Program-made: the position numbers and the translations under genes | Shown: positions 16,500 to 24,162 of the stretch, piece by piece | Numbering within the stretch: position 1 is the first letter of the stretch | Layout: the number at the start of each line of letters is the position of its first letter | Assembly: GCF_003350475.1 (NCBI RefSeq) | Contig: NZ_QQAV01000008.1 | Span: 220,507-284,506, forward strand | Length of the DNA stretch: 64,000 bases | DNA from: Pseudacidovorax intermedius | GTDB taxonomy: Bacteria > Pseudomonadota > Gammaproteobacteria > Burkholderiales > Burkholderiaceae_C | Direction of reading: 5' to 3' | Notes under the pieces: model-generated | What the model was told of the DNA's origin: nothing | Seen by the model: the letters and a program-made list of their open reading frames with translations, nothing else | Database searches by the model: none

Positions 16500-19334
16500 T
16501 TATGCCGCCTGGCGGTGCAGGCGCACTGGCGTCTCGCGCACCATGCGACGCAGTTCGGGCACGCAGGAGCCGCAGTTGGTGCCGCAGCGCAGTGCCTGCT
16601 GCAGGCCGGCCAGCCGCGCGGCCTCGCTGCCGTCGCAGGCGGCCAGGTGGCCGGCGATGTCCTGTTCAGCCACGCCGAAGCAATTGCACACGGTCTTGCC
16701 GCGCGACACCACGGCCACCGGCGGCGTGGCTTGGTAGGAGAGCAGGCGCCGGCCGAAGTCCTGCGCCGGCAGGCGGTCCTGGATCAGGGTCTTGAGCCAG
16801 CCCTCGGCCCGCGTGTCGCCGGCCAGCAGCACGGCGCGCACGTGCGCCAGCTCGCCGTCGCGCTGCAGCCGCACGGCGCGGCGGTGGCCCCGGGCCGGGT
16901 CGGCGTAGCGCAGGGCCTGGCCGTCGCCCAGACCGAGCAGGGCTTCGATGCGGTCCACCAGCGCGGCCGGTGGCGGCGCATCGGCCGCGGCGCGCAGCAG
17001 CACGCCGCCTTCGCCGCCGCCTGCACCTTCGTCGCCGAAGGGCACGCAGCTGACGAAACGCAGGTCGCGCGCCGCCTCGCGCAATGCCTGCCGCACGGCC
17101 AGCGCCCGGTCGGCCGGCAGCCAGGCGATGCCCAGCAGCGTCCAGGGCAGGGCCGCGCGGCGGATGCGCACGGCCGCGTGCTTGAGTTCGGGCTGCTTGG
17201 AAGTGGGGCAGAAGGTGGGCGTCGTCAGGCCGTTGACGCCGGTCATCTCGCGGCCCTGCGCATCCCGGCCGCCGAGGAACTCCTCGCCCCAGTGCATGGC
17301 GAGGAAGGTCTGCGCCGGCGCCAGCGTGGCATCGGGCTGCACCGGCAGCACCGCACTGCCGCGGCGGGAGGCGACCTCGACCAGGTCGCCGGCCGCAAGG
17401 CCTTCCCGGGCCATGTCCTGCGGCGCCATCTGCAGTGCCGGTTCGGCCACATGGCCGAAGAGCCGGCCCAGCGTGCCGGTGCGGCTCATGCCGTGCCACT
17501 GGTCGCGCAGGCGGCCGGTGTTGAGGGAATAGGGCCAGTCGGCATCGCGCGCCTCGGCCAGCGGGCGCCAGGGCTCGGGGCTGAAGCGGGCGCGGCCGTC
17601 GGGCGTGGCGAAGACGCCGTCCTGGTACAGGCGCGCCGTGCCGGCCGCCTGCCCTTCGGGCATCGGCCACTGCTGCGGGCCGAGTTCGTCAAGCAGCACA
17701 TAGGACAGGCCTGTGATGTCGAGGTCGCGGCCACGCGTGGTGGCGCGGTGCTCGTTCCAGACCTGCTCGGGCGTGTCATAGGCGGTGAGGGCGGGCACGG
17801 CGGGCGCCAGTGCCTGCAGGGCCAGCCGCGATTGCAGCCGCTGGCCGAAGTCGGCCGCGATGGCCCAGTCATGGCGCGCCTCGCCGGGTGCCGCCACGGC
17901 GGGCCGCACGCGCGAGATGCGTCGTTCGCTGTTGGTGACGGTGCCGTCCTTTTCGCCCCAGGTGGTGGCGGGCAGCAGCAGGTCGGCGAAGGCGGCGGTG
18001 GCGGTCGTGGCGAAGGCCTCCTGCAGCACGACGAATTCGCAGCGTTCCAGGGCCCGGCGCACCAGGGCCTGGTCGGGCATGGACTGGGCCGGGTTGGTGC
18101 AGGCGATCCACAGCGCGCGCACCTGGCCTTCGGCGGCGGCGCGGAACATCTCGATGGCGCTCAGGCCCGGCGTGGCCGGGATGGCGGGAACGCCCCAGAA
18201 GGCGGCCACCTCGGCCCGGTGATCGGCGTTGGCCATGTCGCGGTGGGCCGGCAGCAGGTTCGACAGGCCGCCCACCTCGCGCCCGCCCATGGCATTGGGC
18301 TGGCCGGTGAGCGAGAAGGGCCCGGCACCCGGTTGGCCGATCTGGCCCGTGGCCAGGTGCAGGTTGATGAGCGCGGCGTTCTTGTCCGTGCCGTGCGAAG
18401 ACTGGTTCAGGCCCATGCAGTAGAGGCTGAGCGTGGGCGCGCGCTGCGCCGCGTCGCCGCTGCCGCCGGTGGCGAAGAGTCGTGCGGCCTGCACGATGTC
18501 GTCCACGGCCAGGCCGCAGACCTCGGCGACGCGCTCGGGCGCGCAGTCACGCACCGTCTCGCGCAGCGCCTCGAAGCCCTGGGTGTGGGCGTCGATGAAG
18601 GCGGTGTCGGTCCAGCCCTCGTGCAGCATCACGTGCAGCAGGCCGTGGAAGAGCATCACGTCGCTGCCCGGCTGCAGGGCCAGGTGCAGGTCGGCGATCT
18701 CGCAGGTGTCGGTGCGGCGCGGGTCGACCACCACGATCTTCATGGCCGGGTTGGCGCGCTTCGCCTCCTCGATGCGGCGGAAGAAGATGGGATGGGCCCA
18801 GGCCGTGTTGCTGCCGGCGATGAACAGGCAGCCGGCGTCCTTCACGTCGTCGTAGCAGGCGGGCGGGGCGTCGGCGCCCAGCGTCTTCTTGTAGCCGGCC
18901 ACGGCGCTGCTCATGCACAGACGCGAATTGGTGTCCAGGTTGTTGGTGCCGACGAGGCCCTTGGCCAGCTTGTTGAAGACGTAGTAGTCCTCGGTGAGCA
19001 GCTGGCCCGACAGGTAGAAGCCCACGGCATCCGGGCCGTCCTCGGCGATCACGCGGGCGAAGCGATCGGCGGCCAGGTCCAGCGCCTCGTTCCAGCCGAT
19101 GGGCCGGGGCGTCTCGCCGCGCGCGGGTCGCAGCGCCGGTGCCAGCAGCCGCGCCTGCTGCGCGATGGCGGGCGATGCCGTCAGGTGCAGCGTGCTGCCC
19201 TTGGTGCACAGGCGGCCGAAGTTGGCGGGATGGGAGGGGTCGCCGCGCACGCCGGTGATGCGGTCGCCCTCGGTCTGAATGAGCACACCACAGCCGACGC
19301 CGCAGTAGGGGCAGGTGGATTTCGTTTCAGACAT
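16500..19334 (-). CDS. nasA: Assimilatory nitrate reductase catalytic subunit with C-terminal BFD-like domain
   Basis: A 944-residue cytoplasmic Mo-bisMGD enzyme reducing nitrate to nitrite. The N-terminal [4Fe-4S] site uses C8, C11, C15 and C43 (C-x2-C-x3-C-x27-C). Molybdopterin oxidoreductase and dinucleotide-binding domains follow, with SRLCMSSAVAGYKKTLGAD, YCMGLNQSSHGTDKN and NTGRLRDQWHGMSRTG. The last ~60 residues add a BFD-like [2Fe-2S] domain with VCNCFGV and CGTNCGSC, as in NasA-type enzymes of other proteobacteria. The start was chosen at MSETKSTCPYCGVGCG. It overlaps the upstream mini-ORF by 8 nt and probably receives electrons from the reductase encoded before it. Confidence 0.95.
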   Translation of the reverse strand: MSETKSTCPYCGVGCGVLIQTEGDRITGVRGDPSHPANFGRLCTKGSTLHLTASPAIAQQARLLAPALRPARGETPRPIGWNEALDLAADRFARVIAEDGPDAVGFYLSGQLLTEDYYVFNKLAKGLVGTNNLDTNSRLCMSSAVAGYKKTLGADAPPACYDDVKDAGCLFIAGSNTAWAHPIFFRRIEEAKRANPAMKIVVVDPRRTDTCEIADLHLALQPGSDVMLFHGLLHVMLHEGWTDTAFIDAHTQGFEALRETVRDCAPERVAEVCGLAVDDIVQAARLFATGGSGDAAQRAPTLSLYCMGLNQSSHGTDKNAALINLHLATGQIGQPGAGPFSLTGQPNAMGGREVGGLSNLLPAHRDMANADHRAEVAAFWGVPAIPATPGLSAIEMFRAAAEGQVRALWIACTNPAQSMPDQALVRRALERCEFVVLQEAFATTATAAFADLLLPATTWGEKDGTVTNSERRISRVRPAVAAPGEARHDWAIAADFGQRLQSRLALQALAPAVPALTAYDTPEQVWNEHRATTRGRDLDITGLSYVLLDELGPQQWPMPEGQAAGTARLYQDGVFATPDGRARFSPEPWRPLAEARDADWPYSLNTGRLRDQWHGMSRTGTLGRLFGHVAEPALQMAPQDMAREGLAAGDLVEVASRRGSAVLPVQPDATLAPAQTFLAMHWGEEFLGGRDAQGREMTGVNGLTTPTFCPTSKQPELKHAAVRIRRAALPWTLLGIAWLPADRALAVRQALREAARDLRFVSCVPFGDEGAGGGEGGVLLRAAADAPPPAALVDRIEALLGLGDGQALRYADPARGHRRAVRLQRDGELAHVRAVLLAGDTRAEGWLKTLIQDRLPAQDFGRRLLSYQATPPVAVVSRGKTVCNCFGVAEQDIAGHLAACDGSEAARLAGLQQALRCGTNCGSCVPELRRMVRETPVRLHRQAA

Positions 19335-19446
19335 GGCTCGACAGGGACAGGCTGCGGTGTTCACATGCGCCGCGAAGCGGACCGCCGCAGGCGTGTCCGC
19401 AGCCGACGCCGCAGTACGGGCAGGTGGAGCGCGTTTTCTCAGCCAT
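19327..19446 (-). CDS. 39-residue cysteine-rich mini-ORF, a diverged duplicate of the nasA N-terminus
   Basis: Between the reductase gene and nasA lies an ORF of 39 codons. Its first ~17 residues, MAEKTRSTCPYCGVGCG, repeat the nasA start (MSETKSTCPYCGVGCG) with differing synonymous bases; the rest is unrelated and has further cysteines (C20, C28). Cys9, Cys12 and Cys16 keep the C-x2-C-x3-C pattern of the [4Fe-4S] site. The ATG overlaps the upstream stop by 8 nt and its TGA overlaps the nasA start by 8 nt, so both junctions have the same ATGnCTGA layout. It may be a remnant of a tandem duplication, a coupling cistron, or a translated iron-sulfur microprotein. Whether it is expressed is unknown. 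Confidence 0.5.
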   Translation of the reverse strand: MAEKTRSTCPYCGVGCGHACGGPLRGACEHRSLSLSSHV

Positions 19447-20656
19447 GGACGGGCTCCCCGAAGATCAGCTGCTCGCGCAACTCCGCCACGCTGCGGCCTT
19501 CGCGCAGCAGGTCCAGGTACCAGCCGCCGCCCTCGGCGTCGCCGTAGAGGCAGGCGCCGATCAGCCGCTCGTCCTTGAGCACCAGCTTGCGGTAGACGCC
19601 GCTGTCGGGGTCGCGCAGCAGCAGCTGCTCGGTGCCTTCGCCGCCCATGAAGTCGCCGGCCGACAGCAGCTCCACGCCCGTGACCTTGAGCTTGGCCGAC
19701 ACGGTGCTGCCCTCGTAGCGGCCGATGCCCATCTGCGCCAGGTGGTTGGCGGCCACGCGGCCCTGCTCGAAGAGGGGCGCCACCAAGCCGTAGGCCACGC
19801 CGCGGTGCTGGGCGCATTCGCCCACGGCGTAGATGCGGCCGTCGGTCACGGTTTGCAGCGTGTCGCTGACCACAATGCCTCGCTCGCAATGCAGCCGCAT
19901 CTGCTGGGCCAGCGCGATGTGCGGCCGGATGCCGATGGCCATCACCACCAGGTCGGCCGGCAGCTCGCTGCCGTCCGTCAGGCGCACCGCGCGCACCCAG
20001 CCCTGGCCGTCGTCCAGCAGCGCCTCGGTCTGTGCACCCAGGCGGAAGTTCAGGCCTTGTTGTGTTTCCAGCGTCTCGCGCAGCAGCGTGGCGGCCTCGG
20101 CGTCGAGCTGGCGCTCCATCAGCCAGTCGTTGCGGTGCACCACCGTCACGGCCATGCCGCGCCGGGCCAGGCCGCTGGCGGCCTCCAGCCCCAGCACGCC
20201 GCCGCCGATCACCACGGCATGGCGGTGCGTGCGGGCGGCCTCGATCATGGCCTCGGTGTCGGCGATGTCGCGGTGGGCCAGCACGCCGCGCAGGCCCGCG
20301 CCCGGCACCGGCAGCAGCACGGGTTGGGAGCCGGTGGCCAGCAGCAGCCGGTCGTAGGCGGCCTCGGTGCCGTCGTCGGCGCGCACGATGCGGCGGGCGC
20401 GGTCCACCTGCGTGACGGTGCGGCCAGCATGCAGGGTGATGCCCTGCTCGCGGTACCAGTTCCAGTCGCTCAGCACGATGTCCTGCAGGCTGCGCTCGCC
20501 GGCCAGCACCGGCGACAGCAGGATGCGGTTGTAGTGCGGATGCGGCTCGGCGCCGAACACGGTGATGTCGTAGAGCCCCGACGCGATGGCCAGCAGCTCC
20601 TGCACCGTGCGCATGCCGGCCATGCCGTTGCCGATCACCACCAGTTTCTGCCGCAT
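19439..20656 (-). CDS. NirB-N-terminus-like FAD/NAD(P)H reductase, probable electron donor to NasA (NasC type)
   Basis: A 405-residue flavoprotein corresponding only to the pyridine-nucleotide oxidoreductase part of NirB. It shows an N-terminal FAD fold (KLVVIGNGMAGMRTVQELL), an NAD(P) fold (AVVIGGGVLGLEAASGLARRGM), LLLATGSQP, and the AVGECAQHRGVAYGLVAP motif with a short C-terminal domain. It lacks the BFD, ferredoxin-like and siroheme domains of full NirB, so it cannot reduce nitrite by itself. Stand-alone proteins like this serve as the NADH-linked subunit of assimilatory nitrate reductase (NasC of Klebsiella, NasB of Bacillus). It lies directly before nasA. Confidence 0.85.
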   Translation of the reverse strand: MRQKLVVIGNGMAGMRTVQELLAIASGLYDITVFGAEPHPHYNRILLSPVLAGERSLQDIVLSDWNWYREQGITLHAGRTVTQVDRARRIVRADDGTEAAYDRLLLATGSQPVLLPVPGAGLRGVLAHRDIADTEAMIEAARTHRHAVVIGGGVLGLEAASGLARRGMAVTVVHRNDWLMERQLDAEAATLLRETLETQQGLNFRLGAQTEALLDDGQGWVRAVRLTDGSELPADLVVMAIGIRPHIALAQQMRLHCERGIVVSDTLQTVTDGRIYAVGECAQHRGVAYGLVAPLFEQGRVAANHLAQMGIGRYEGSTVSAKLKVTGVELLSAGDFMGGEGTEQLLLRDPDSGVYRKLVLKDERLIGACLYGDAEGGGWYLDLLREGRSVAELREQLIFGEPVHG

Positions 20657-20694
20657 TCTTGTCTCCTGCGTGCCGTGTTCCCGCGTGGCGGCCC

Positions 20695-21531
20695 TCAGGC
20701 GGCCTGCTTCTCCACGTGGCCCTGGCGGGTGTAGAGGAAGTCGATCACCGCCTTGCGGTAGTGCACGTAGTCGCGGTCCTCGGCGAGCTCGACGCGGTTG
20801 CGCGGGCGCGGCAGGTCCACCGCCAGCACCTCGCCGATGGTGGCGGCCGGGCCATTGGTCATCATCACGATCTTGTCGGACAGCAGCACCGCCTCGTCCA
20901 CGTCGTGCGTGACCATGACCACGGTGCTCTGCGTCTTCTGCACGATGGCCAGCAGCTCGTCCTGAAGCTTGGCGCGGGTCAGGGCGTCGAGCGCGCCGAA
21001 GGGCTCATCCATCAGCAGCACCTTGGGCTCCATGGCCAGGGCGCGGGCGATGCCCACGCGTTGCTTCATGCCGCCGGAGATCTCGCCGGGGCGCTTGTGC
21101 GCGGCGTGGTCCAGACCGACCAGGGCCAGCGCGTCGGTGGTGCGCTGGCGCAACTGCGCCTTCGACTCGCTGCCGCCGAAAACCCGCTCCACGCCCAGGT
21201 AGATGTTCTCGAAGCAGGTCAGCCAGGGCAGCAGCGAATGGTTCTGGAAAACCACCGCACGCTCGGGGCCGGGGCCGGCGATCTCCTTGTTGGCGCACAG
21301 CAGCGCGCCCTGCGTGGGCTGCGTCAGGCCGGCGATCAGGTTCAGCAGCGTGCTCTTGCCGCAGCCGGAGTGGCCGATCAGGGCCACGAACTCGCCCTTG
21401 GCGACGGTCAGGTCGATGCCCTGCAGCGCGACGAAGCGGCCCTTGGGCGTCTTGAAGGCCTGCTCGACGCCCTGGATCTGGATGAACCGGGCGTCTGCAG
21501 CGGAGGTGGTGGTGGAAGCGGCGGTGTTCAC
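20695..21531 (-). CDS. nasD: Nitrate ABC transporter ATP-binding protein
   Basis: A 278-residue ABC ATPase of the nitrate/sulfonate/taurine importer class (NrtD/NasD). It has Walker [10 protein letters not shown], the Q loop FQNHSLLPW, signature SGGMKQR, Walker [13 protein letters not shown] and a switch histidine in VTHDVDEA. The start is a GTG overlapping the permease stop (GTGA), giving an N-terminus [19 protein letters not shown]; no ATG start is available in that position. It should power the permease encoded upstream. It lacks the NrtA-like domain of NrtC. Confidence 0.9.
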   Translation of the reverse strand: MNTAASTTTSAADARFIQIQGVEQAFKTPKGRFVALQGIDLTVAKGEFVALIGHSGCGKSTLLNLIAGLTQPTQGALLCANKEIAGPGPERAVVFQNHSLLPWLTCFENIYLGVERVFGGSESKAQLRQRTTDALALVGLDHAAHKRPGEISGGMKQRVGIARALAMEPKVLLMDEPFGALDALTRAKLQDELLAIVQKTQSTVVMVTHDVDEAVLLSDKIVMMTNGPAATIGEVLAVDLPRPRNRVELAEDRDYVHYRKAVIDFLYTRQGHVEKQAA

Positions 21532-22463
21532 GACTTGACCTCCTCGAAGGTGAATGCGGTGGCGAGCTTGACCAGGGCCATCTCCAGCAGCAGGCCCACG
21601 ATGCCGATCACGAAGATGGCGATGATGATGTTCTTGACGTTGAGGTTGTTCCACTCGTCCCAGACCCAGAAGCCGATGCCCACGCCGCCGGTCAGCATCT
21701 CGGCGGCCACGATCACCAGCCAGGCGGTGCCCACGGCCAGGCGCACGCCGGTGAGCATGTAGGGCAGCACGGCGGGGAACAGGATGCGCGTCAGGATCTT
21801 CCATTCCGACAGGTCCAGCACGCGGGCCACGTTCATGTAGTCCTGCGGCACGCGCTGCACGCCCACGGCGGTGTTGATGACCATCGGCCAGATCGAGCAG
21901 ATGAAGATGGTCCAGATGGCGGCCGGGTTGGCGCCCTTGAACACCAGCAGGCCGATGGGCAGCCACGCCAGCGGCGACACCGGGCGCAGCAGGCTGATCA
22001 GCGGGTTGAACATGCGCGCCAGGAACACCGAGCGGCCGACCGCGAAGCCGGCGGGAATGCCCACGAGCGCGGCCAGGCCGAAGCCCACGGCCACGCGCTG
22101 CAGCGAGGCCAGCACGTTCCAGCCCACGCCCTGGTCGTTGGGGCCGTTGCTGTAGAAGGGATCGGAGAAGACCGTCACGGCCTGGGCCCAGGTCTCGCGC
22201 GGGCCCGGAAAACTGCCGCTGCTGCGCGCGGCCACCAGCTCCCACACCAGCAGCAGCAGGCCGAAACCCAGAAGCGGCGGGACTATGCGCAGCCACAGGC
22301 CGCTGAAGTCGCGCGGCGCCCGCGGTGCCTTGACCGGCTGGGCAGCGGCCGCCGGCGCTTCGGACGAGGGCGCCACGGCGAGGGGCTTGGCCTGCGCATG
22401 CACGGCCGGGATCGGGGCCGCGATGTCGGCCTCGCGCGGAAGATGGAAGACGGCGGCAACCAT
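21528..22463 (-). CDS. nasE: Nitrate ABC transporter permease
   Basis: A 311-residue inner-membrane permease of the NrtB/NasE family. A Pro/Ala-rich cytoplasmic leader of about 50 residues precedes about six membrane helices, the first being IVPPLLGFGLLLLVWELV. The EAA-like coupling loop lies in NVARVLDLSEWKILTRILFPAVLPYMLTG, and the family motif WLVIVAAEMLTGGVGIGFWVWDEWNN is present. It follows the binding protein by 32 nt and overlaps the ATPase by 4 nt. Nitrate specificity is inferred from nasA, nasR and the leader. Confidence 0.9.
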   Translation of the reverse strand: MVAAVFHLPREADIAAPIPAVHAQAKPLAVAPSSEAPAAAAQPVKAPRAPRDFSGLWLRIVPPLLGFGLLLLVWELVAARSSGSFPGPRETWAQAVTVFSDPFYSNGPNDQGVGWNVLASLQRVAVGFGLAALVGIPAGFAVGRSVFLARMFNPLISLLRPVSPLAWLPIGLLVFKGANPAAIWTIFICSIWPMVINTAVGVQRVPQDYMNVARVLDLSEWKILTRILFPAVLPYMLTGVRLAVGTAWLVIVAAEMLTGGVGIGFWVWDEWNNLNVKNIIIAIFVIGIVGLLLEMALVKLATAFTFEEVKS

Positions 22464-22495
22464 GATGAAGGGCTCCTGCTGGGTGGAGTCCGGCC

Positions 22496-23743
22496 TCAGG
22501 CGCGGACCTTGAACGAATCGGCGTACTTGGCCGGCTCCTTGCCGTCCCACACCACACCGTCGATGAGCTTGCTGCTGCGCATCGGGCTGGCGGGCACCGG
22601 CGTCTTGGTGGCGGCGGCGGCCTGCTTGTAGATGTCGATGCGGTTGATCTCGGTGGCCACCTTCAGGTAGTCCGGATGCTCCTTGAGCAGGCCCCAGCGC
22701 TTGTGCTGGGTGAGGAACCACATGCCGTCCGACAGATAGGGGAAGTTCACTGCGCCGTCGTTGTAGAACTTCATGTAGTTCGGGTCGTCCCAGGTCTTGC
22801 CCAGGCCGTTCTGGTAGCGGCCCAGGATGCGCTGGTTGATGGCGTCCACGCTGGTGTTGACGTAGCTCTTCTCGGCGATGGTCTCGGCCATCTTGTTCTT
22901 GTTCGAGAGGCCGCCGTCGATCCACTTGCCGGCTTCGAGGATGGCGGCCGTCACGGCGCGGGCCGTGTTGGGGTACTTCTTGACGAAGTCGGCCGAGGTG
23001 CCCAGCACCTTCTCGGGATGGTCCTTCCAAATGTCCTGCGTGGTCACGGCGGTGATGCCGATGCCGTCCATGATGGCGCGGTGACCCCAGGGCTCGCCGA
23101 CGCAGAAGCCGTCCATGTTGCCCACGCGCATGTTGGCCACCATCTGCGGCGGCGGCACCACGATGGCCTTGGCGTCCTTCATCGGGTTGACGCCGTTGGC
23201 GGCCAGCCAGTAATACAGCCACATGGCATGGGTGCCGGTGGGGAAGGTCTGGGCGAAGGTGTATTCGCGCTTGTCGGTGGCCATCAGCTTGGCGAGCGAG
23301 GCGCCGTCCACCGCGCCCTTGTCGGCCAGCTTCTTCGACAGCGTGATGGCCTGGCCGTTGTTGTTGAGGGTCATGAGCACGGCCATGTCCTTCTTGGGGC
23401 CGCCGACGCCCAGGTGCACGCCGTAGACCAGGCCATACAGAACGTGGGCGAAGTCCAGCTCGCCGTTGACCAGCTTGTCGCGCACGCCGGCCCAACTGGC
23501 TTCCTTGCTGGGGACGATCTTCACGCCGTACTTCTTGTCGATGCCCAGCACCGAGGCCATGACGACGCTCGCGCAATCGGTCAGCGGGATGAAGCCGATC
23601 TTCACCTCCTCCTTTTCGGGCTTGTCCGAGCCCTGCGCCCAGACGGCGGCGCGCAGGGCGGGGTCGATGGTCAGGGCGCTGGCGGCGGCGGCCTGCAGCA
23701 CGCGGCGGCGGCTCAGCGGGGCGGGGCGGTGGGCGTCGGTCAT
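22496..23743 (-). CDS. nasF: Nitrate ABC transporter substrate-binding protein (NrtA/NasF type)
   Basis: A 415-residue periplasmic binding protein of the CmpA/NrtA family. The N-terminus carries a twin-arginine type signal (SRRRVLQAAAASALT, residues 12-26). The mature part has VKIGFIPLTDCASVVMA, GVHLGVGGPKKDMAVLMTLNNNGQAI and VGNMDGFCVGEPWGHRA, the last two contributing to the anion site in NrtA proteins. The start is the ATG after a CGGAG site. It is the first gene after a long leader with a sigma-54 promoter, ANTAR hairpins and a terminator, so its expression should require nitrogen limitation and nitrate. Confidence 0.93.
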   Translation of the reverse strand: MTDAHRPAPLSRRRVLQAAAASALTIDPALRAAVWAQGSDKPEKEEVKIGFIPLTDCASVVMASVLGIDKKYGVKIVPSKEASWAGVRDKLVNGELDFAHVLYGLVYGVHLGVGGPKKDMAVLMTLNNNGQAITLSKKLADKGAVDGASLAKLMATDKREYTFAQTFPTGTHAMWLYYWLAANGVNPMKDAKAIVVPPPQMVANMRVGNMDGFCVGEPWGHRAIMDGIGITAVTTQDIWKDHPEKVLGTSADFVKKYPNTARAVTAAILEAGKWIDGGLSNKNKMAETIAEKSYVNTSVDAINQRILGRYQNGLGKTWDDPNYMKFYNDGAVNFPYLSDGMWFLTQHKRWGLLKEHPDYLKVATEINRIDIYKQAAAATKTPVPASPMRSSKLIDGVVWDGKEPAKYADSFKVRA

Positions 23744-23778
23744 GGGCAGACTCCGGGGCAAGAAGGGCAGCGAAGGGG

Positions 23779-23858
23779 AAAAACAAAAAGGCGTCCTCGC
23801 CGCGCCGGGCCCATCGCATGCGGTGCATGCCATGGGACCAGCGGGTGAGGACGCCTTT
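23779..23858 (-). terminator. Leader terminator (attenuator) before nasF
   Basis: On the minus strand AAAGGCGTCCTC (23858-23847) pairs perfectly over 12 bp with GAGGACGCCTTT (23798-23787), and TTTTTGTTTTT follows. Inner inverted repeats (CCCAT/ATGGG, GCATGC/GCATGC) extend the hairpin. It ends 35 nt before the nasF ATG, inside the leader, so it would stop transcription unless prevented. Its left arm is shared with the second ANTAR hairpin. Confidence 0.92.
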
Positions 23859-23895
23859 GTCCTGGATCCGGCCTGCCGCGCCCGCCATTGGGCAC
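23848..23895 (-). promoter_or_regulatory. ANTAR-type two-hairpin RNA target in the nasF leader (NasR binding site)
   Basis: Two short hairpins lie 14 nt apart on the minus strand. P1 (23895-23878) has stem GTGCCC/GGGCGC and hexaloop AATGGC. P2 (23863-23848) has stem AGGAC/GTCCT and hexaloop AAAGGC. Both loops have A at position 1 and G at position 4, the recognition pattern known for ANTAR proteins. P2 uses the same bases as the left arm of the terminator, so P2 and the terminator cannot form together. The ANTAR protein NasR is encoded immediately upstream. Confidence 0.88.
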
Positions 23896-23907
23896 CACCT
23901 GCCGGAC

Positions 23908-23921
23908 GACCGTTTCCGGTC
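23908..23921 (-). promoter_or_regulatory. GAAA-capped hairpin at the 5' end of the nasF leader
   Basis: GACCG and CGGTC close a GAAA tetraloop, forming a stable hairpin starting within a few nucleotides of the predicted sigma-54 start site (about 23925). It could protect the 5' end or help position P1. Confidence 0.45.
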
Positions 23922-23936
23922 TGTGGTCAGGACTAC

Positions 23937-23951
23937 GCAAGCGGTGTGCCA
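23937..23951 (-). promoter_or_regulatory. Sigma-54 promoter of the nasF operon
   Basis: Minus-strand TGGCAC-ACCGC-TTGC matches the -24/-12 consensus TGGCAC-N5-TTGC at every fixed position. Transcription would start near 23925, giving a leader of about 180 nt to nasF. Sigma-54 dependence fits general nitrogen control by NtrC. Confidence 0.82.
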
Positions 23952-24063
23952 GGATGGGCTGATGGGCGGTCCAAGGTGGCTTCGTCAGAGGGAGAACGGC
24001 CGGACAGGGCTTGCCGAGCCCACTGTCGCATGCGTCCCCGGGCGACCGTTATGCGCCACGGAC

Positions 24064-24107
24064 GTGCACCGCGCATTGCTGCTGTGCACCAAAAGCAGCT
24101 GCGGTGC
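24064..24107. promoter_or_regulatory. Candidate NtrC half-sites upstream of the nasF promoter
   Basis: Two GTGCACC copies (24064-24070 and 24084-24090) are 20 bp apart and an inverted GGTGC lies at 24103-24107, about 140-180 bp upstream of the sigma-54 start. The halves resemble NtrC sites (GCACC-N5-GGTGC) but the spacing between opposed halves is 12, not 5. The rest of the 419-bp region 23744-24162 is described under the other leader elements. Confidence 0.3.
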
Positions 24108-24162
24108 GGGCGTCGGCGCCGGGTCTGTGTCAACCTGGGGCGCGGCTCGGCAGAGGCCGAAG

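Noticed and set aside
16455-19547. A 1030-codon open frame opposite nasA
   Set aside because: It is a high-GC mirror frame of a gene with complete nitrate reductase motifs; its translation is Gly/Ala/Val/His-rich with no domain and no start signals.
24086-24107. Classic NtrC dyad in the nasF upstream region
   Set aside because: GCACC and GGTGC halves are present but separated by 12 nt rather than 5, so only half-sites are reported.
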